64,000 nucleotides of DNA. Origin: Filomicrobium sp. (lineage in GTDB: Bacteria; Pseudomonadota; Alphaproteobacteria; Rhizobiales; Hyphomicrobiaceae). The position numbers and the translations under genes are program-made. Numbering within the stretch: the first letter of the stretch is position 1; each line of letters begins with the position of its first letter. The notes under the pieces are model-generated. The model was not told where the DNA came from and made no database searches. It saw only the letters and a list, made by a program, of their open reading frames with translations. Location of the stretch: positions 560,606-624,605 of the forward strand of contig CP051234.1 in the NCBI GenBank assembly GCA_017792465.1, read 5' to 3'. Below are positions 18,128-28,240 of this stretch, piece by piece.

Positions 18128-20086
18128 ATGAGTGCCGAAACCCTGAAGCTGATGAGTGGATTCGAAGCGGCCAGTGAGGACGCCTGGCGGGCTTTGGTCG
18201 ACAAGGCGCTGAAGGGCGGCGATTTCGAAAAGCGCCTCGTTACAAAGACTGCTGATGGTCTCACGGTCAATCCGCTTTATGCCAGGCGGCCGGATGCGGA
18301 ATTGATTACGCGCGCCAATATCGGGCAGCCGTGGCAGCTTTCCGCACGGGTCGATCATCCGGATGCGAAAAAGGCCAATGAATTCGCTCTCGACGATCTG
18401 ACGAACGGGGCCGATTCCCTGACACTGGTTTTCCCGGGCAGTTTATCGGCGCGTGGCTTCGGGCTGGCATGCGAGACGGTTGCCGATCTTGATGCTGTGC
18501 TGGCCGATGTCGGTCTCGATATGATCACGTTGCGTCTCGATCCGGCGCCCGGTGCACGGATCAACGCGGCGCTTGTTGCGGCTCTCATAGAGAAGCGGGG
18601 GCTTTCTGCGAAAGATTGCCAGATCGACTTCGGCATCGACCCGATCGGTAATCTGGCTTCGCGCGGCGTTCTGGCCGGCGATTGGGCTAGCATTTCAGCG
18701 CGTTCGGCGGAAGCTGCGGCGACGCTGAAATCCAAGGGCTTTTCGGGACCGTTCCTGACTTGCGATATCCGTACTTACCATGAGGCAGGCGCATCGGAAG
18801 CGCAGGAACTCGGCGTCGCTCTCGCAACTGGCGTGGCCTATCTGAAGGCGCTGGTGGATGCGGGCTTCTCCGGCGAAGACGCGGCAAAAGCGATTTCGTT
18901 CACGCTGGCAATCGATGCCGATCAGTTCATGGGTCTGGCGAAGCTGCGGGCTTTGCGGCGCATGTGGGCGCGTGTCTTGGAGGCGAGCGGGATTTCTGCA
19001 ACGCCTGTCCGGATCAATGCCGAAAGTGCCTGGCGCATGATGACCCGGGTTGATCCATGGGTGAACATGCTGCGCGGAACGATGGCCACCTTCGCGGCTG
19101 GTATCGGCGGGGCGGATAGCATGACGGTTCTACCGCATACGATGGCGCTGGGGCTGCCGGATGGCTTCGCACGGCGCATCGCGCGCAATACTCAAAGCGT
19201 GCTGCTGGAAGAATCCAACCTCTATCGCGTTGCGGATCCGGCGGCAGGTTCGGGCGGCTATGAGGCCCTGACGGACGAGCTTGCGGCGGCTGCCTGGTCG
19301 CAGTTCCAGAAGATCGAAGGGTCTGGCGGTATTGTCGAATGCCTGAAGAAGGGTTCGATCCAGGCTGAGATTTCCCAGATGGCCGCCGCTCGCGCGAAAG
19401 ATGTTGCCAAGCGCAAAGTGCAGATCACCGGGACAAGCGAGTTTCCATTGCTCGGCGAAAGCGCGCTTGAGGTGCTGGATGTTCCGGCCGACGACACTCG
19501 CGGAGCGCTTGGCGGCGGGGAGGGCGATAGCCAGCCGTTTGGCGATGTCATTGCAGCACTTGCTGGAGGCAAGTCGCGCTCGGACGTTCTTCCAGGGCCG
19601 GGCGCGACGCCACAGGCCGAGCCGCTCAAGTCGCACAGGCTGGGTGAGCCCTTCGAAGCACTGCGTGCCAAGGCGGAAGCCTTTAAGGCTGCCAACGGCG
19701 CCTATCCGCAAGTCTTCCTGGCAAGCCTTGGCCCGATTGCCGCGCATACCGCCCGCTCGACGTGGATCAAGAACCTGCTCGCTGCTGGCGGCATTGAAGC
19801 ACTGACCAGCGATGGCTTTGCGGATGCAGAAGCGGCGGTTGCCGCCTTCAAGGCCTCAGGCGCCAAAGTTGCCTGCATTTGTTCTTCCGATGAACTTTAC
19901 GGCCAGATTGCCGACGATGTCGCAAGCGGATTGAAGGCTGCCGGAGCTGACCTGGTTCTCCTGGCGGGTCGGCCGGGCGAACTTGAGAGTGCTTTGACAG
20001 CTGCCGGTGTTGCCGGGTTTGTGTTTGCGGGCCTGGACGTGCTTGAGCTGCTCGGCGACTTACAGGGAAAACTCGGCGTTGCCTGA
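18128..20086 (+). CDS. mutA: Methylmalonyl-CoA mutase small (beta) subunit
   Basis: A 652-residue MutA. With the catalytic MutB subunit it interconverts succinyl-CoA and methylmalonyl-CoA, using adenosylcobalamin, in propionate and ethylmalonyl-CoA metabolism. The N-terminal TIM-barrel domain is recognisable (WQLSARVDHPDAKKANEF, RINAESAWRMMTRVDPWVNM, GADSMTVLPHTMALGLP, ADPAAGSGGYEALTDEL). The C-terminal flavodoxin-like domain lacks the D-x-H-x-x-G cobalamin-binding motif, as expected for the non-catalytic subunit. The mutB partner is not adjacent. The gene overlaps bluB by eight bases, tying the B12 enzyme to B12 synthesis. Confidence 0.93.
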   Translation: MSAETLKLMSGFEAASEDAWRALVDKALKGGDFEKRLVTKTADGLTVNPLYARRPDAELITRANIGQPWQLSARVDHPDAKKANEFALDDLTNGADSLTLVFPGSLSARGFGLACETVADLDAVLADVGLDMITLRLDPAPGARINAALVAALIEKRGLSAKDCQIDFGIDPIGNLASRGVLAGDWASISARSAEAAATLKSKGFSGPFLTCDIRTYHEAGASEAQELGVALATGVAYLKALVDAGFSGEDAAKAISFTLAIDADQFMGLAKLRALRRMWARVLEASGISATPVRINAESAWRMMTRVDPWVNMLRGTMATFAAGIGGADSMTVLPHTMALGLPDGFARRIARNTQSVLLEESNLYRVADPAAGSGGYEALTDELAAAAWSQFQKIEGSGGIVECLKKGSIQAEISQMAAARAKDVAKRKVQITGTSEFPLLGESALEVLDVPADDTRGALGGGEGDSQPFGDVIAALAGGKSRSDVLPGPGATPQAEPLKSHRLGEPFEALRAKAEAFKAANGAYPQVFLASLGPIAAHTARSTWIKNLLAAGGIEALTSDGFADAEAAVAAFKASGAKVACICSSDELYGQIADDVASGLKAAGADLVLLAGRPGELESALTAAGVAGFVFAGLDVLELLGDLQGKLGVA

Positions 20087-20717
20087 TCAGCCGACATTCG
20101 GTGCCGACTTTCGAGAGCTGTTGGAGCAGCTCTTCGTTTGGCGGCGGGATGTGCGGAGGTTTCAAACGGCTCCTGTCCCGCGTGACTTGATCGACGACCT
20201 GTTGAGCGTTGCGAACCTGTCGCCTTCGGTTGGAAACAGTCAGCCGTGGCGCTGGGTCGAGGTGGCGAGTGCCGAACGGCGTAGGTTCGTTCAGGATAAT
20301 TTTGAGGCGGCTAATCTGGTCGCTGCTTCGGGCTATGATGACGGCGACACGCGCGCTCACTATCTGGGTCTGAAGTTGGCGGGATTGAAGGAATCGCCGG
20401 TTCAGTTTGCTGTTTTCTGCGATCCGACGACATCCCAGGGGCGCGGGCTCGGTGCGCAAACGATGCCCGAGACGTTGGCTTATTCGACGGTAACTTGTAT
20501 CCACACGTTCTGGCTTGCTGCGCGGGCTCGAGGCCTCGGTGTCGGATGGGTTTCCATTCTGGATACCAATGAGCTGCGACAGGCGCTCGATATCCCTGAA
20601 GCTTGGAAGCTGATTGGCTATTTGTGCGTCGGCTGGCCTGTTGAGGAGCACACCGACCCCGAGCTGGAGCGCGAGCGATGGCAGGCGCGCGAGCCGATGC
20701 GGCTCTATCAGCGCTGA
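20079..20717 (+). CDS. bluB: 5,6-dimethylbenzimidazole synthase
   Basis: A 212-residue flavin-destructase of the nitroreductase fold. BluB cuts reduced FMN with oxygen to make dimethylbenzimidazole, the lower axial ligand of B12. Motifs: WRRDVRRFQTAPVPRD, NLSPSVGNSQPWRWV, a GRGLGAQTMPETLAYSTV loop, and RARGLGVGWVSILD, all typical of BluB. The start is taken as the TTG at 20079, inside the end of mutA, with AGGGAAA about nine bases ahead; an ATG at 20007 gives unrelated residues. The overlap suggests co-translation with mutA. Confidence 0.92.
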   Translation: MPDQPTFGADFRELLEQLFVWRRDVRRFQTAPVPRDLIDDLLSVANLSPSVGNSQPWRWVEVASAERRRFVQDNFEAANLVAASGYDDGDTRAHYLGLKLAGLKESPVQFAVFCDPTTSQGRGLGAQTMPETLAYSTVTCIHTFWLAARARGLGVGWVSILDTNELRQALDIPEAWKLIGYLCVGWPVEEHTDPELERERWQAREPMRLYQR

Positions 20718-20857
20718 GTGCGACGTTTCGGCTTCAAGTGCTTGTGGAAGGGGTTGGCTCGGGCCAATGAGCCGTGGAAGACAAGTGCCGGCAAGGCAGC
20801 TATAAGCAGGCGCCAGATTTCTTCAACCGGCCTGCTGACCATTCGATCAGGATTGCA

Positions 20858-23065
20858 ATGACCGACGCCCAGAACCCGAAAATCACGCCTGAGATCGTTG
20901 CCGAGCACGGGCTGAAGCCCGATGAATATGACCGGCTGCTCGAGATCATGGGCCGCGAACCATCGATCACGGAATTGGGCATCTTTTCGGTGATGTGGTC
21001 GGAGCACTGCTCCTATAAGTCGTCGCGCTACTGGCTGAAGACGCTGCCAACATCCGGGCCGCAAGTGATCCAGGGGCCTGGCGAAAACGCCGGCATCGTC
21101 GATCTTGGCGACGGGTGGGCTGCCGTCTTCAAGATGGAAAGCCACAACCATCCCAGCTACATCGAGCCTTATCAGGGTGCTGCGACCGGCGTTGGCGGCA
21201 TTATGCGCGACGTCTTCACGATGGGCGCGCGGCCGGTCGCGAACCTCAATGCGCTACGCTTTGGGGCACCTGAGCATCCCAAGACCCGGCACCTCCTTTC
21301 GGGCGTCGTTGCCGGCATCGGGGGCTACGGCAACTGCGTCGGCGTTCCGACCGTCGGCGGCGAAACGAACTTCGATGCAGGCTACAACAACAACATTCTC
21401 GTCAACGCCATGTGCGTCGGGTTGGCGCGCACCGACAAGATCTTCTACTCGGCAGCTAAGGGCGTCGGGCTGCCGGTTGTCTATGTCGGTTCCAAGACCG
21501 GGCGCGATGGTATTCACGGCGCGACGATGGCATCGGCTGAGTTCGATGAGAACTCCGATGAAAAACGCCCTACGGTTCAGGTTGGCGACCCGTTCACCGA
21601 AAAGCTCCTGATCGAAGCCTGCCTTGAGTTGATGGCGTCGGATGCGATCATCGCCATCCAGGACATGGGGGCGGCGGGCCTTACCTCTTCGACGGCCGAG
21701 ATGGCTGACAAGGGCGGTGTCGGTATTGAACTCGACCTTGATCATGTGCCTCAGCGCGAAACCGGCATGACGGCCTATGAGATGATGCTGTCTGAAAGCC
21801 AGGAACGCATGCTGATGGTGCTGCGGCCTGGTTCTGAAGGGGCTGCCGAAGCTGTCTTCCAGAAGTGGGGCCTCGATTTCGCGGTTATCGGCCAGACGAC
21901 CGATAGCGGCCGGATGATCGTCAAGCACAAGGGTGATGTTGTCGCCGACATTCCGGTGGCGACGCTTGCCGATTCTGCGCCGGTCTATCAGAGGCCTCAC
22001 GTTCCAACTCCGCCGAAGCGCGCCTTGTTGCCGGAGTGGTTTGCTGCTCCGAAGGATGGCATTCTGAGTTGCCTGGAGCGCATGATCGGCACGCCGCAGC
22101 TTTGCTCGCGTCGGTGGATCTACGAGCAGTACGATCACATGGTGATGGGCGATACCGTGCAGCGGCCGGGGGGCGATGCGGGCGTCGTGCGCGTTCATGG
22201 AACGCAAAAAGGCATTGCCTCGACTTGCGATGTGACGCCGCGCTACGTGGCGGCCGATCCGGCTATGGGCACCAAGCAGGCGGTCATCGAAACATGGCGC
22301 AACCTGGTTGCCGTTGGCGCCAAGCCGCTGGCCATCACCGATAACCTGAATTTCGCGTCGCCGGAGCGCCCGGAAATCATGGGGCAGTTCGTTGGCGCGA
22401 TCGAAGGCATGGGCGAAGCCTGCCGGGCGCTCGACTATCCCGTCGTCTCGGGCAACGTCTCGCTTTACAATGAGACGAACGGCGTTGGCATTCCGCCGAC
22501 GCCTGCCATCGGTGGTGTGGGCCTCATTGCGGATATCGAAAAGATGGCCTCGGCGTCGTTCAAGCGTGATGGCGACCTTGTCGTTGTCATCGGACGCGAG
22601 CAGGGCTGGCTCGGGCAATCGCTCTATCAGCAGCTTGAATTGAACACGCTGGAAGGTGCGCCGCCACCGGTCGACCTGGCGGAAGAAATCAAAGCCGGGC
22701 GATTGATCAGCGCGCTTATCGAAGAAGGCGTGACCGACACGGTGCATGACTGTTCGGATGGCGGCTTGCTGATTGCCGTGGCCGAAATGGCTTTGGCTGG
22801 CCGTACCGGCATCGAGCTCTTCGCCTACGAAGGCAAGTTGCCCGAGCATGCCATGTGGTTCGGCGAAGACCAGGGTCGCTATGTTGTGGCGTTGTCGCCG
22901 TCGGCTGCCGAACAGGTGATGGAGCGGGCCAAGCTTTTGTCGATCGCGGCGCGGATCATTGGCCGCACGGGTGGGGACACGATCACCAAGCCTGGTGAAG
23001 AGCCGTTGGAACTGGCCAAGCTTCGGGCGGCGCACGAAGGCTGGTTTCCGAAATTCATGAGCTGA
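20858..23065 (+). CDS. purL: Phosphoribosylformylglycinamidine synthase subunit PurL
   Basis: A 735-residue small-type PurL, the synthetase subunit that works with PurQ and PurS to convert FGAR to FGAM in purine synthesis. Motifs: [52 protein letters not shown] and a second AIRS-like half with [18 protein letters not shown]. The frame is open to 20774, but the ATG at 20858 has AGGA five bases ahead and starts where the family starts. It follows bluB after about 140 bases; purS and purQ are not in the window. Confidence 0.97.
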   Translation: MTDAQNPKITPEIVAEHGLKPDEYDRLLEIMGREPSITELGIFSVMWSEHCSYKSSRYWLKTLPTSGPQVIQGPGENAGIVDLGDGWAAVFKMESHNHPSYIEPYQGAATGVGGIMRDVFTMGARPVANLNALRFGAPEHPKTRHLLSGVVAGIGGYGNCVGVPTVGGETNFDAGYNNNILVNAMCVGLARTDKIFYSAAKGVGLPVVYVGSKTGRDGIHGATMASAEFDENSDEKRPTVQVGDPFTEKLLIEACLELMASDAIIAIQDMGAAGLTSSTAEMADKGGVGIELDLDHVPQRETGMTAYEMMLSESQERMLMVLRPGSEGAAEAVFQKWGLDFAVIGQTTDSGRMIVKHKGDVVADIPVATLADSAPVYQRPHVPTPPKRALLPEWFAAPKDGILSCLERMIGTPQLCSRRWIYEQYDHMVMGDTVQRPGGDAGVVRVHGTQKGIASTCDVTPRYVAADPAMGTKQAVIETWRNLVAVGAKPLAITDNLNFASPERPEIMGQFVGAIEGMGEACRALDYPVVSGNVSLYNETNGVGIPPTPAIGGVGLIADIEKMASASFKRDGDLVVVIGREQGWLGQSLYQQLELNTLEGAPPPVDLAEEIKAGRLISALIEEGVTDTVHDCSDGGLLIAVAEMALAGRTGIELFAYEGKLPEHAMWFGEDQGRYVVALSPSAAEQVMERAKLLSIAARIIGRTGGDTITKPGEEPLELAKLRAAHEGWFPKFMS

Positions 23066-23133
23066 TATTTTTGTATTTCACCGGAGGAGGATTTCGGCGT
23101 TTATATCAGCGCTTGCGGCTTGGTCGGCGGTCG

Positions 23134-24339
23134 TCAGGAATGGCCGTCCAAATCCGATGGCATGCGATGGCTCAATTTACCGCGGAGCCCGGTTGGCAGC
23201 GCGTAGAACGCCTTCTTGATGGCCGGTCTTAGCGTGTCGTCCCACATGATCCTGGAAATTCGCCCCGTCTGGGTGAAGTCGGTCGCCATGGTGACCAGTT
23301 CGTGCTTTTCATCGGCCCAAACCATTTTGTAAGGGCTGGCGGGGGTCAGGAACTCAATGGATTGCAAGGGCGCACCGTCGTCTTGCAGTTCCATCGCGGT
23401 TTCAATGACTTTGGCGAGTTGGATCTTTCCAGGGCTGTGGCTCCAAGCGTCTGCGGAGATGCCGGACATATAGGCGTAGTATCTGCCGCAATGCAGGAAG
23501 CCCCACTGCTGGGCGATCGATTGGCCGTTCAATAACAGTTCGAAGCCGATGCACTTGTGCGGCAGTTCAGATGCGCAGTCGGTCATGATTTCGGCATTGC
23601 CGGGAACGCGAAAGGCGGGGGCGGTGTTGCCCGTGTCGGCCAGCCAGCGCAGCCTATTGGCCGTCGTGCGGGCAATGAGTGTGCGGACGTCCTGCGGGTC
23701 GGTGTGGAGTTTCGATAGCACTTCCCCGCTGCGGTTGATCGAGTTGAATGCGTTGCGCAGGTTCTTCATCGACTTCTTGTTGCGCGAACGTTTGAGCTGG
23801 GTGAAATCAGCGAACTCTCCGAGCGCAACGTAAGGCGCGTCCGTTTTGTCCCTTGGCTTGAAGTTGGCATTTTGCAGCGCCCGATAGAGGCGTCCTGACG
23901 TCGGCACATTGTTGATGCGGGCACCGTCAGCCTCCTTGCTGTCTCGGAAATGGGCCATGCACTCGCGCACTAACGCATCGGCTTCGGTTTGGCTTTCGGC
24001 GATGATGCCTGCAAACTGGCCGAAGGGGTCATCGAGGCTGCGCAAACTGGTTCGCATGCCGGACTTTTGCAAGCTGAGCGGCCATATGGCCGTGACCTCT
24101 CCGGCAATTCGGCGGACGGCGACGCAGGGTGAAAAGCTGGTGCGGGCTGGACCAAGCACCCAGGATTTCGCGATGTGGAGGCACCAGTCATAACTTTGAA
24201 AGAAGCAGGGGTCGGCGGAGGCTCGTTCAAGACGAAGCCAGTCGTCTCGCAGCTCGGTGATTTCAGCGACCGTGCGCGGCATCGTAAATTGCGCGCCGTT
24301 AAATATGCGTGGCGCTTCAGCGGCTGTTTGGAGGTGCAT
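23134..24339 (-). CDS. CelD/BcsL-type GNAT acyltransferase
   Basis: A 401-residue protein of the BioF2-like/Acetyltransf_6 type, related to FemAB-like GNATs and often found in cellulose or exopolysaccharide loci. Features: DDWLRLERASADPCFFQSYDW near the N-terminus, a basic helix RSRNKKSMKNLRNAFNSI in the middle, and the GNAT core with SIAQQWGFLHCGRYYAYMSG and SPGKIQLAKVIETAM. It probably transfers an acyl or aminoacyl group to a polysaccharide or lipid-linked sugar; the substrate is unknown. It starts six bases after the JmjC-like gene, so the two form an operon. A paralogue lies at 51310-52542. Confidence 0.8.
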   Translation of the reverse strand: MHLQTAAEAPRIFNGAQFTMPRTVAEITELRDDWLRLERASADPCFFQSYDWCLHIAKSWVLGPARTSFSPCVAVRRIAGEVTAIWPLSLQKSGMRTSLRSLDDPFGQFAGIIAESQTEADALVRECMAHFRDSKEADGARINNVPTSGRLYRALQNANFKPRDKTDAPYVALGEFADFTQLKRSRNKKSMKNLRNAFNSINRSGEVLSKLHTDPQDVRTLIARTTANRLRWLADTGNTAPAFRVPGNAEIMTDCASELPHKCIGFELLLNGQSIAQQWGFLHCGRYYAYMSGISADAWSHSPGKIQLAKVIETAMELQDDGAPLQSIEFLTPASPYKMVWADEKHELVTMATDFTQTGRISRIMWDDTLRPAIKKAFYALPTGLRGKLSHRMPSDLDGHS

Positions 24340-24345
24340 CGCTGA

Positions 24346-25368
24346 TTACTTCTCGAAAACGTATGGGGCGATGTCTCGATAGCCGCCTTTGGCTTCAGGA
24401 TCGACCTTGAAATCGACGTGGAACTTCTGGCCGCGACCGCGCTGCAACTTCATCGCGCGCGCTGCCGCCATGGTCGCCAGCCGCGTCCAGTAGGTTGTAC
24501 CGGTCGTGTCGCGGGGGAGGTCCTGCCAGCCTCCGACACGTCTCAGGATGCCGTTGCCGTAGTTGACGACGAAGTTTCGGCGGACGCTTGGCGTTACGTG
24601 CTCGGTCGTGAATGAGATATTGAGGCAGGGACCGTTTTCGATTCGGTGGGGCGCATTCAACTGCCAATGCAGCATATCGCCGGGTTCGATCGTGAAGACC
24701 TTTGCGTCTTTGTCCCAGTCGGGATCATAGGGCAGGGAAATCTCGTGGGCCTCGCCTAAGGTTATTCGCTCCAGGTTGGGTTGGGCGAGATAGGGTTCCT
24801 TGTTGGGGTAGACGTAGGCCGTCTTTTGCCCGCGCACCTGCCATAAAGTCTGGCCGGCCAAATCGCAGTGATAGAAGACCGGAATATTCGGTGACGAGAT
24901 CAGGATCGAGATCTTCTTTTTGAGGATCTTGAGGGATGGAACGTGCTCGTGGATCTCCGAATAGATTTCTTCGAGCAACTTGGCGTATCCGGAATCGGTC
25001 TGATCGGGATAGAGCAACATGACCCAGATGCTGCCCGACTTCACAGCGTTCAGAACTTCCAAACCGCTGAGGCCGCCGAATTCACCTTCTCGCCGGCGAC
25101 GGCTTCCGTCTGGCGCGATGTCGACAGTGTTGACGTAGTAGTTCTCGCGCGGGGCCTGCTCGATGAGCCGGGCCAATCTGTCATCCTCGAACAGGGGTGA
25201 GAGATGGGCGCGATGCTTGAACTTCAAAGGCTCAGAACCGAACTTCGCGATTTTGTCGGCGTCCCAATCCAGGATGATCGGGTCGGCTTTCGATTGGTCA
25301 TTCATTTGGGCGAACTCAAGTTTGCCGGACTGCGTGCCTTCTTCCGGGATCATTTTGCAGCGCGGCAT
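24346..25368 (-). CDS. JmjC/cupin-like protein, possible Fe(II)/2-oxoglutarate oxygenase
   Basis: A 340-residue protein with a cupin-like core. His167-Cys-Asp169 (in FYHCDLAGQTLW) and His241 (in GDMLHWQLNAPHRIENG), about 72 residues apart, match the H-x-D...H metal triad of JmjC-type oxygenases. The segment GQKTAYVYP between them could hold a 2-oxoglutarate-binding Lys. There is no signal peptide. The start could also be the ATG at 25305 (MNDQSKADP); neither has a clear ribosome binding site. It leads a two-gene operon with the CelD-like acyltransferase and is divergent from the WecG-type gene of the polysaccharide locus. A role in modifying the polysaccharide or its carrier is inference only. 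Confidence 0.65.
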   Translation of the reverse strand: MPRCKMIPEEGTQSGKLEFAQMNDQSKADPIILDWDADKIAKFGSEPLKFKHRAHLSPLFEDDRLARLIEQAPRENYYVNTVDIAPDGSRRRREGEFGGLSGLEVLNAVKSGSIWVMLLYPDQTDSGYAKLLEEIYSEIHEHVPSLKILKKKISILISSPNIPVFYHCDLAGQTLWQVRGQKTAYVYPNKEPYLAQPNLERITLGEAHEISLPYDPDWDKDAKVFTIEPGDMLHWQLNAPHRIENGPCLNISFTTEHVTPSVRRNFVVNYGNGILRRVGGWQDLPRDTTGTTYWTRLATMAAARAMKLQRGRGQKFHVDFKVDPEAKGGYRDIAPYVFEK

Positions 25369-25617
25369 TTCGGATTGGCTTCGCCATCTTAACCAGCGTC
25401 AGCAACACTTTGAATACACGTACCTCACCGGGGTTCAAACATAGCGATCCTTTACCCTGGCTACAATTTCATTACATTGTTCATCATCAATTTAGTTATA
25501 ACTCCGAGCGCAGTGATATCCCTTTACAAATCCTTAATGGCCACCTTATGTTGCGTTGCGATATAAGCGTGCCTGACATCATTAAGAATTCGGGTTTGTT
25601 TAAGAGAGGTCATCCTC

Positions 25618-26481
25618 GTGTCAGAGGCAACTGAAATAGCTCCGTCGGCTTCTTCTGACTCTGCGGTTTCTCGAGCTTCCCTACCTTCCGACAGTCCTGC
25701 AGTTGAGCTCAAGCCGTCGGCTGTTGTCGATGGGTGGCGCATTAACCTTGCGACACTGCCAGCAGCCGTTGATGAGATCATTAGTGCAGCCAAGCGCGCG
25801 GAAGGTTTCAGCTGCCTCACACTCAATCTCGATCACCTCGTGAAATTGCGTGGCGATGACGCTTTCCGCAAAGCCTATGGCCGGGCGCGCTTCGTGACTG
25901 CCGACGGTGCACCGGTGGCTGCGATTGCGCGGCGGCAGTGGCCGCAAGTCGAGCGCACGACGGGCGCGGATTTATTGGTGCCATTGTGCGAAGGGGCTGC
26001 GGGCGAAGGCTTGCCGGTCTTCTTGTTCGGGACATCGACCGACGTTCTCGAACGGAGCGCGCAGGAACTGCGCAACAAGACATCGGGCAGAATAGAATTT
26101 GCCGGGATCGAAGCACCGGCTATGGGCTTTGATCCTGAAGGTCCGGCGGCTGACGCGACCATTGAACGGATCAAGGCTTCCGGGGCGCGGCTGTGTTTTG
26201 TCATGCTCGGCGCGCCTAAGCAGGAGCTGTTTGCCGCGCGCGCTGTTGCAGCTGGCGTCAATTGTGGGTTCGTCTGCGTTGGGGCGGCTGCCGACTTTGT
26301 TTCCGGGCAGCAGACACGCGCTCCGGCTTTGGTTCAGAAAGCCGGACTGGAATGGCTTTGGCGGCTGTCGCAAGAGCCAGGTCGTCTTTGGCGGCGCTAC
26401 CTCTCGTGCGCAGTGCTGCTGGCAAGAATTGAAATTTCAAGATTAATGCAGCCGATGCGATCGGCTTTGAGACTTTGGTGA
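25618..26481 (+). CDS. WecG/TagA/CpsF family (GT26) glycosyltransferase
   Basis: A 287-residue GT26 enzyme. Such enzymes add a sugar to an undecaprenyl-diphosphate-linked sugar at the inner membrane. Motifs: CLTLNLDHLVKL (usual T-x-N-x-D/H region), ARFVTADGAPVAAIAR, TGADLLVPLC, VFLFGTSTDVL, CFVMLGAPKQELFAA and CVGAAADFVSG. The N-terminal 40 residues are a Ser/Ala/Pro-rich extension. The start is GTG with GAGAGGT ahead. The 249-base AT-rich divergent region before it contains the 10-bp palindrome AGTTATAACT (25494-25503) and probably both promoters. Confidence 0.88.
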   Translation: MSEATEIAPSASSDSAVSRASLPSDSPAVELKPSAVVDGWRINLATLPAAVDEIISAAKRAEGFSCLTLNLDHLVKLRGDDAFRKAYGRARFVTADGAPVAAIARRQWPQVERTTGADLLVPLCEGAAGEGLPVFLFGTSTDVLERSAQELRNKTSGRIEFAGIEAPAMGFDPEGPAADATIERIKASGARLCFVMLGAPKQELFAARAVAAGVNCGFVCVGAAADFVSGQQTRAPALVQKAGLEWLWRLSQEPGRLWRRYLSCAVLLARIEISRLMQPMRSALRLW

Positions 26482-26791
26482 GTTAAACGGCTTCGGCCGG
26501 TACGATGATTGCAGCGGTATGTTTGCGTTCGAACGCGCAGCCAAGCTTTTTTGGGATTGCCCTGTTCGAGTTCGTGCCAGGCCGACACGTCTCTTGGTTA
26601 ATGGCCTGGACGATAAACCAAATTGGGACAAAAGGCGCTCGACAGGATCAGTGAAGCGCTAGACAGCGGGCCTGGCATGATAGAGTTGGTGCGGCGCCAA
26701 ACCGGCGGGTTCGCATTGGGCAAGCCGGACCATCTTGTCTGTCTTAGCCGGGCGAGTTTCGCGGCCAAGCGTTGTTAAGAGTTAGCGGGTT
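26482..26791. other. Intergenic region between the GT26 gene and the Wzz gene
   Basis: About 310 bases with no gene or RNA that I can support. It has normal GC content and no strong terminator, and probably carries a promoter for the chain-length gene. Confidence 0.45.
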
Positions 26792-28186
26792 ATGACCATC
26801 CAAAGTCAGAGTATCGTTCAGCCATTTGTGCTGTCTGACGTTGTCCGAATGAGCAAACGCCAGATCTTCATCGTCGCTTTGACAGCCATCGCGTGCGCTT
26901 TTCTGGCTGTCGGTGTCGGCGTGTTGCTGAAGCCATCCTACAAGGCGACGACTCAGCTCTATCTGGATCCGCGTGATCTCAAGGCCCTCGATAATCAAGT
27001 GACGCCGACGGCCGAAGCGCAGAACATCGGCGTGACGCTGGTTGAGACGCAGGCTCTAGTGTTGTCGTCGGATGGGCTGCTCGATCAGGTCGTCAAAAAG
27101 CTCGATCTGGCAAACGATCCCGAATTCAACGGCAGCGAGCTCTCGCTCCTCGGGCAGATCAAGGGTGCCGTTAGTGGCGTGGTGAGCTCGATTATGGGCG
27201 GTTCGGACACCAAGGAACCGCCCGAAGCGATTGCGTTTGCCAAGTTGCGCAAGGCCGTCGACGTGTTCCGGATCGACCGCTCCTACATCATCAGCGCATC
27301 GGCGAAAGCGGAAACCCGCGCGAAGGCCGAGCTTATTCTCAAGACGCTTGTTCAGTCGTTCCTTGAAGAGCAGTCGCGGTCGCGCTCCGATGCCGCCCGT
27401 CGAACCAGTGAAGACATCGACAAGGGGATCGATGCGCTGCGCGAAGATCTTGGCCGTTGGGAAAAGAAAGTGGCGCGCTACAAGGAAGACAACAATCTTG
27501 TGGGCGTGCGTGGGCAGATCGTTACCGAACAGCAGCTTGCTGATCTCAACGGGCAGTTGATCACAGCGCAAGTCGACGCCGAGCGACTGAAGGCGCGACT
27601 TGATGCGACCCCGTCATCGGCGTCGAACCTCGACCGCCTGCCTGAAGCTGTCGCCTCGCAGACCTTGCAATCGTTGCGGGATCTGTTGGCGCGTATCTCC
27701 CAGCGCAAGGCAAGTCTGGCTGCACAGTTGCGTCCGCGGCATCCGGATATGCGGGCGATTGTCGACAGCGAAAACCAGGTGAAAGCGCAGATTGCAGCTG
27801 AATTATCGCGAATCCGTTCGTCGCTCGACATCGCTTACCGGCGGTCGCGGGCGAATGTCACCGCGCTTAAAGGCAATCTGGAAGAGTTGCGTAAGCAGCT
27901 CAACGCCGACAACAAGGCCCAGATCCAACTGAGAGAACTTGAGCGCAAGCTCGAAGCGGCGCGCTCTGTCTACGGGCAGGCGATCATTCGCGCCAAGGAG
28001 ACGAGCGAGCAGGCGCGCCTGAATACGGCCAACGTTCGGGTGGTCTCGCAACCTCGCGCAGAGCAGCGCCGGTCGTTCCCGCCGCCGTTGCCGTTGCTTG
28101 CCGCGATCGGTCTCCTGTTCGGCGCGATCATCGCGTTCCTGATCATGCACCTGCGCGCATTGTTCCGGTCTCCGCGCGTCGTTTAG
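26792..28186 (+). CDS. Wzz/GumC-type polysaccharide chain-length (PCP) protein
   Basis: A 464-residue polysaccharide co-polymerase. There is one membrane helix near the N-terminus (about residues 27-50), a large periplasmic region rich in coiled coil (residues about 190-400), and a second membrane helix near the C-terminus (about 430-455, PLPLLAAIGLLFGAIIAFL). The Wzz motif YKATTQLYLDPRD follows the first helix. There is no C-terminal tyrosine-kinase domain, so any BY-kinase and the outer-membrane OPX exporter must be encoded elsewhere. It controls polymer length and helps export. It is convergent with the GH5 gene. Confidence 0.9.
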   Translation: MTIQSQSIVQPFVLSDVVRMSKRQIFIVALTAIACAFLAVGVGVLLKPSYKATTQLYLDPRDLKALDNQVTPTAEAQNIGVTLVETQALVLSSDGLLDQVVKKLDLANDPEFNGSELSLLGQIKGAVSGVVSSIMGGSDTKEPPEAIAFAKLRKAVDVFRIDRSYIISASAKAETRAKAELILKTLVQSFLEEQSRSRSDAARRTSEDIDKGIDALREDLGRWEKKVARYKEDNNLVGVRGQIVTEQQLADLNGQLITAQVDAERLKARLDATPSSASNLDRLPEAVASQTLQSLRDLLARISQRKASLAAQLRPRHPDMRAIVDSENQVKAQIAAELSRIRSSLDIAYRRSRANVTALKGNLEELRKQLNADNKAQIQLRELERKLEAARSVYGQAIIRAKETSEQARLNTANVRVVSQPRAEQRRSFPPPLPLLAAIGLLFGAIIAFLIMHLRALFRSPRVV

Positions 28187-28240
28187 AACCTATGAAGGAT
28201 CACCCGTCGCTGAGGCTGAAGGGACGCTGGTGTGGGCGGC

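Noticed and set aside
21254-23035. Long open frame (593 codons) on the minus strand opposite purL
   Set aside because: It is a mirror of GC-rich codon use in purL, has no family resemblance, and purL itself is unmistakable.
25526-25595. Imperfect CTTAATG...CATTAAG repeat in the divergent region before the GT26 gene
   Set aside because: Seven-base arms about 40 bases apart in AT-rich DNA are too likely by chance.
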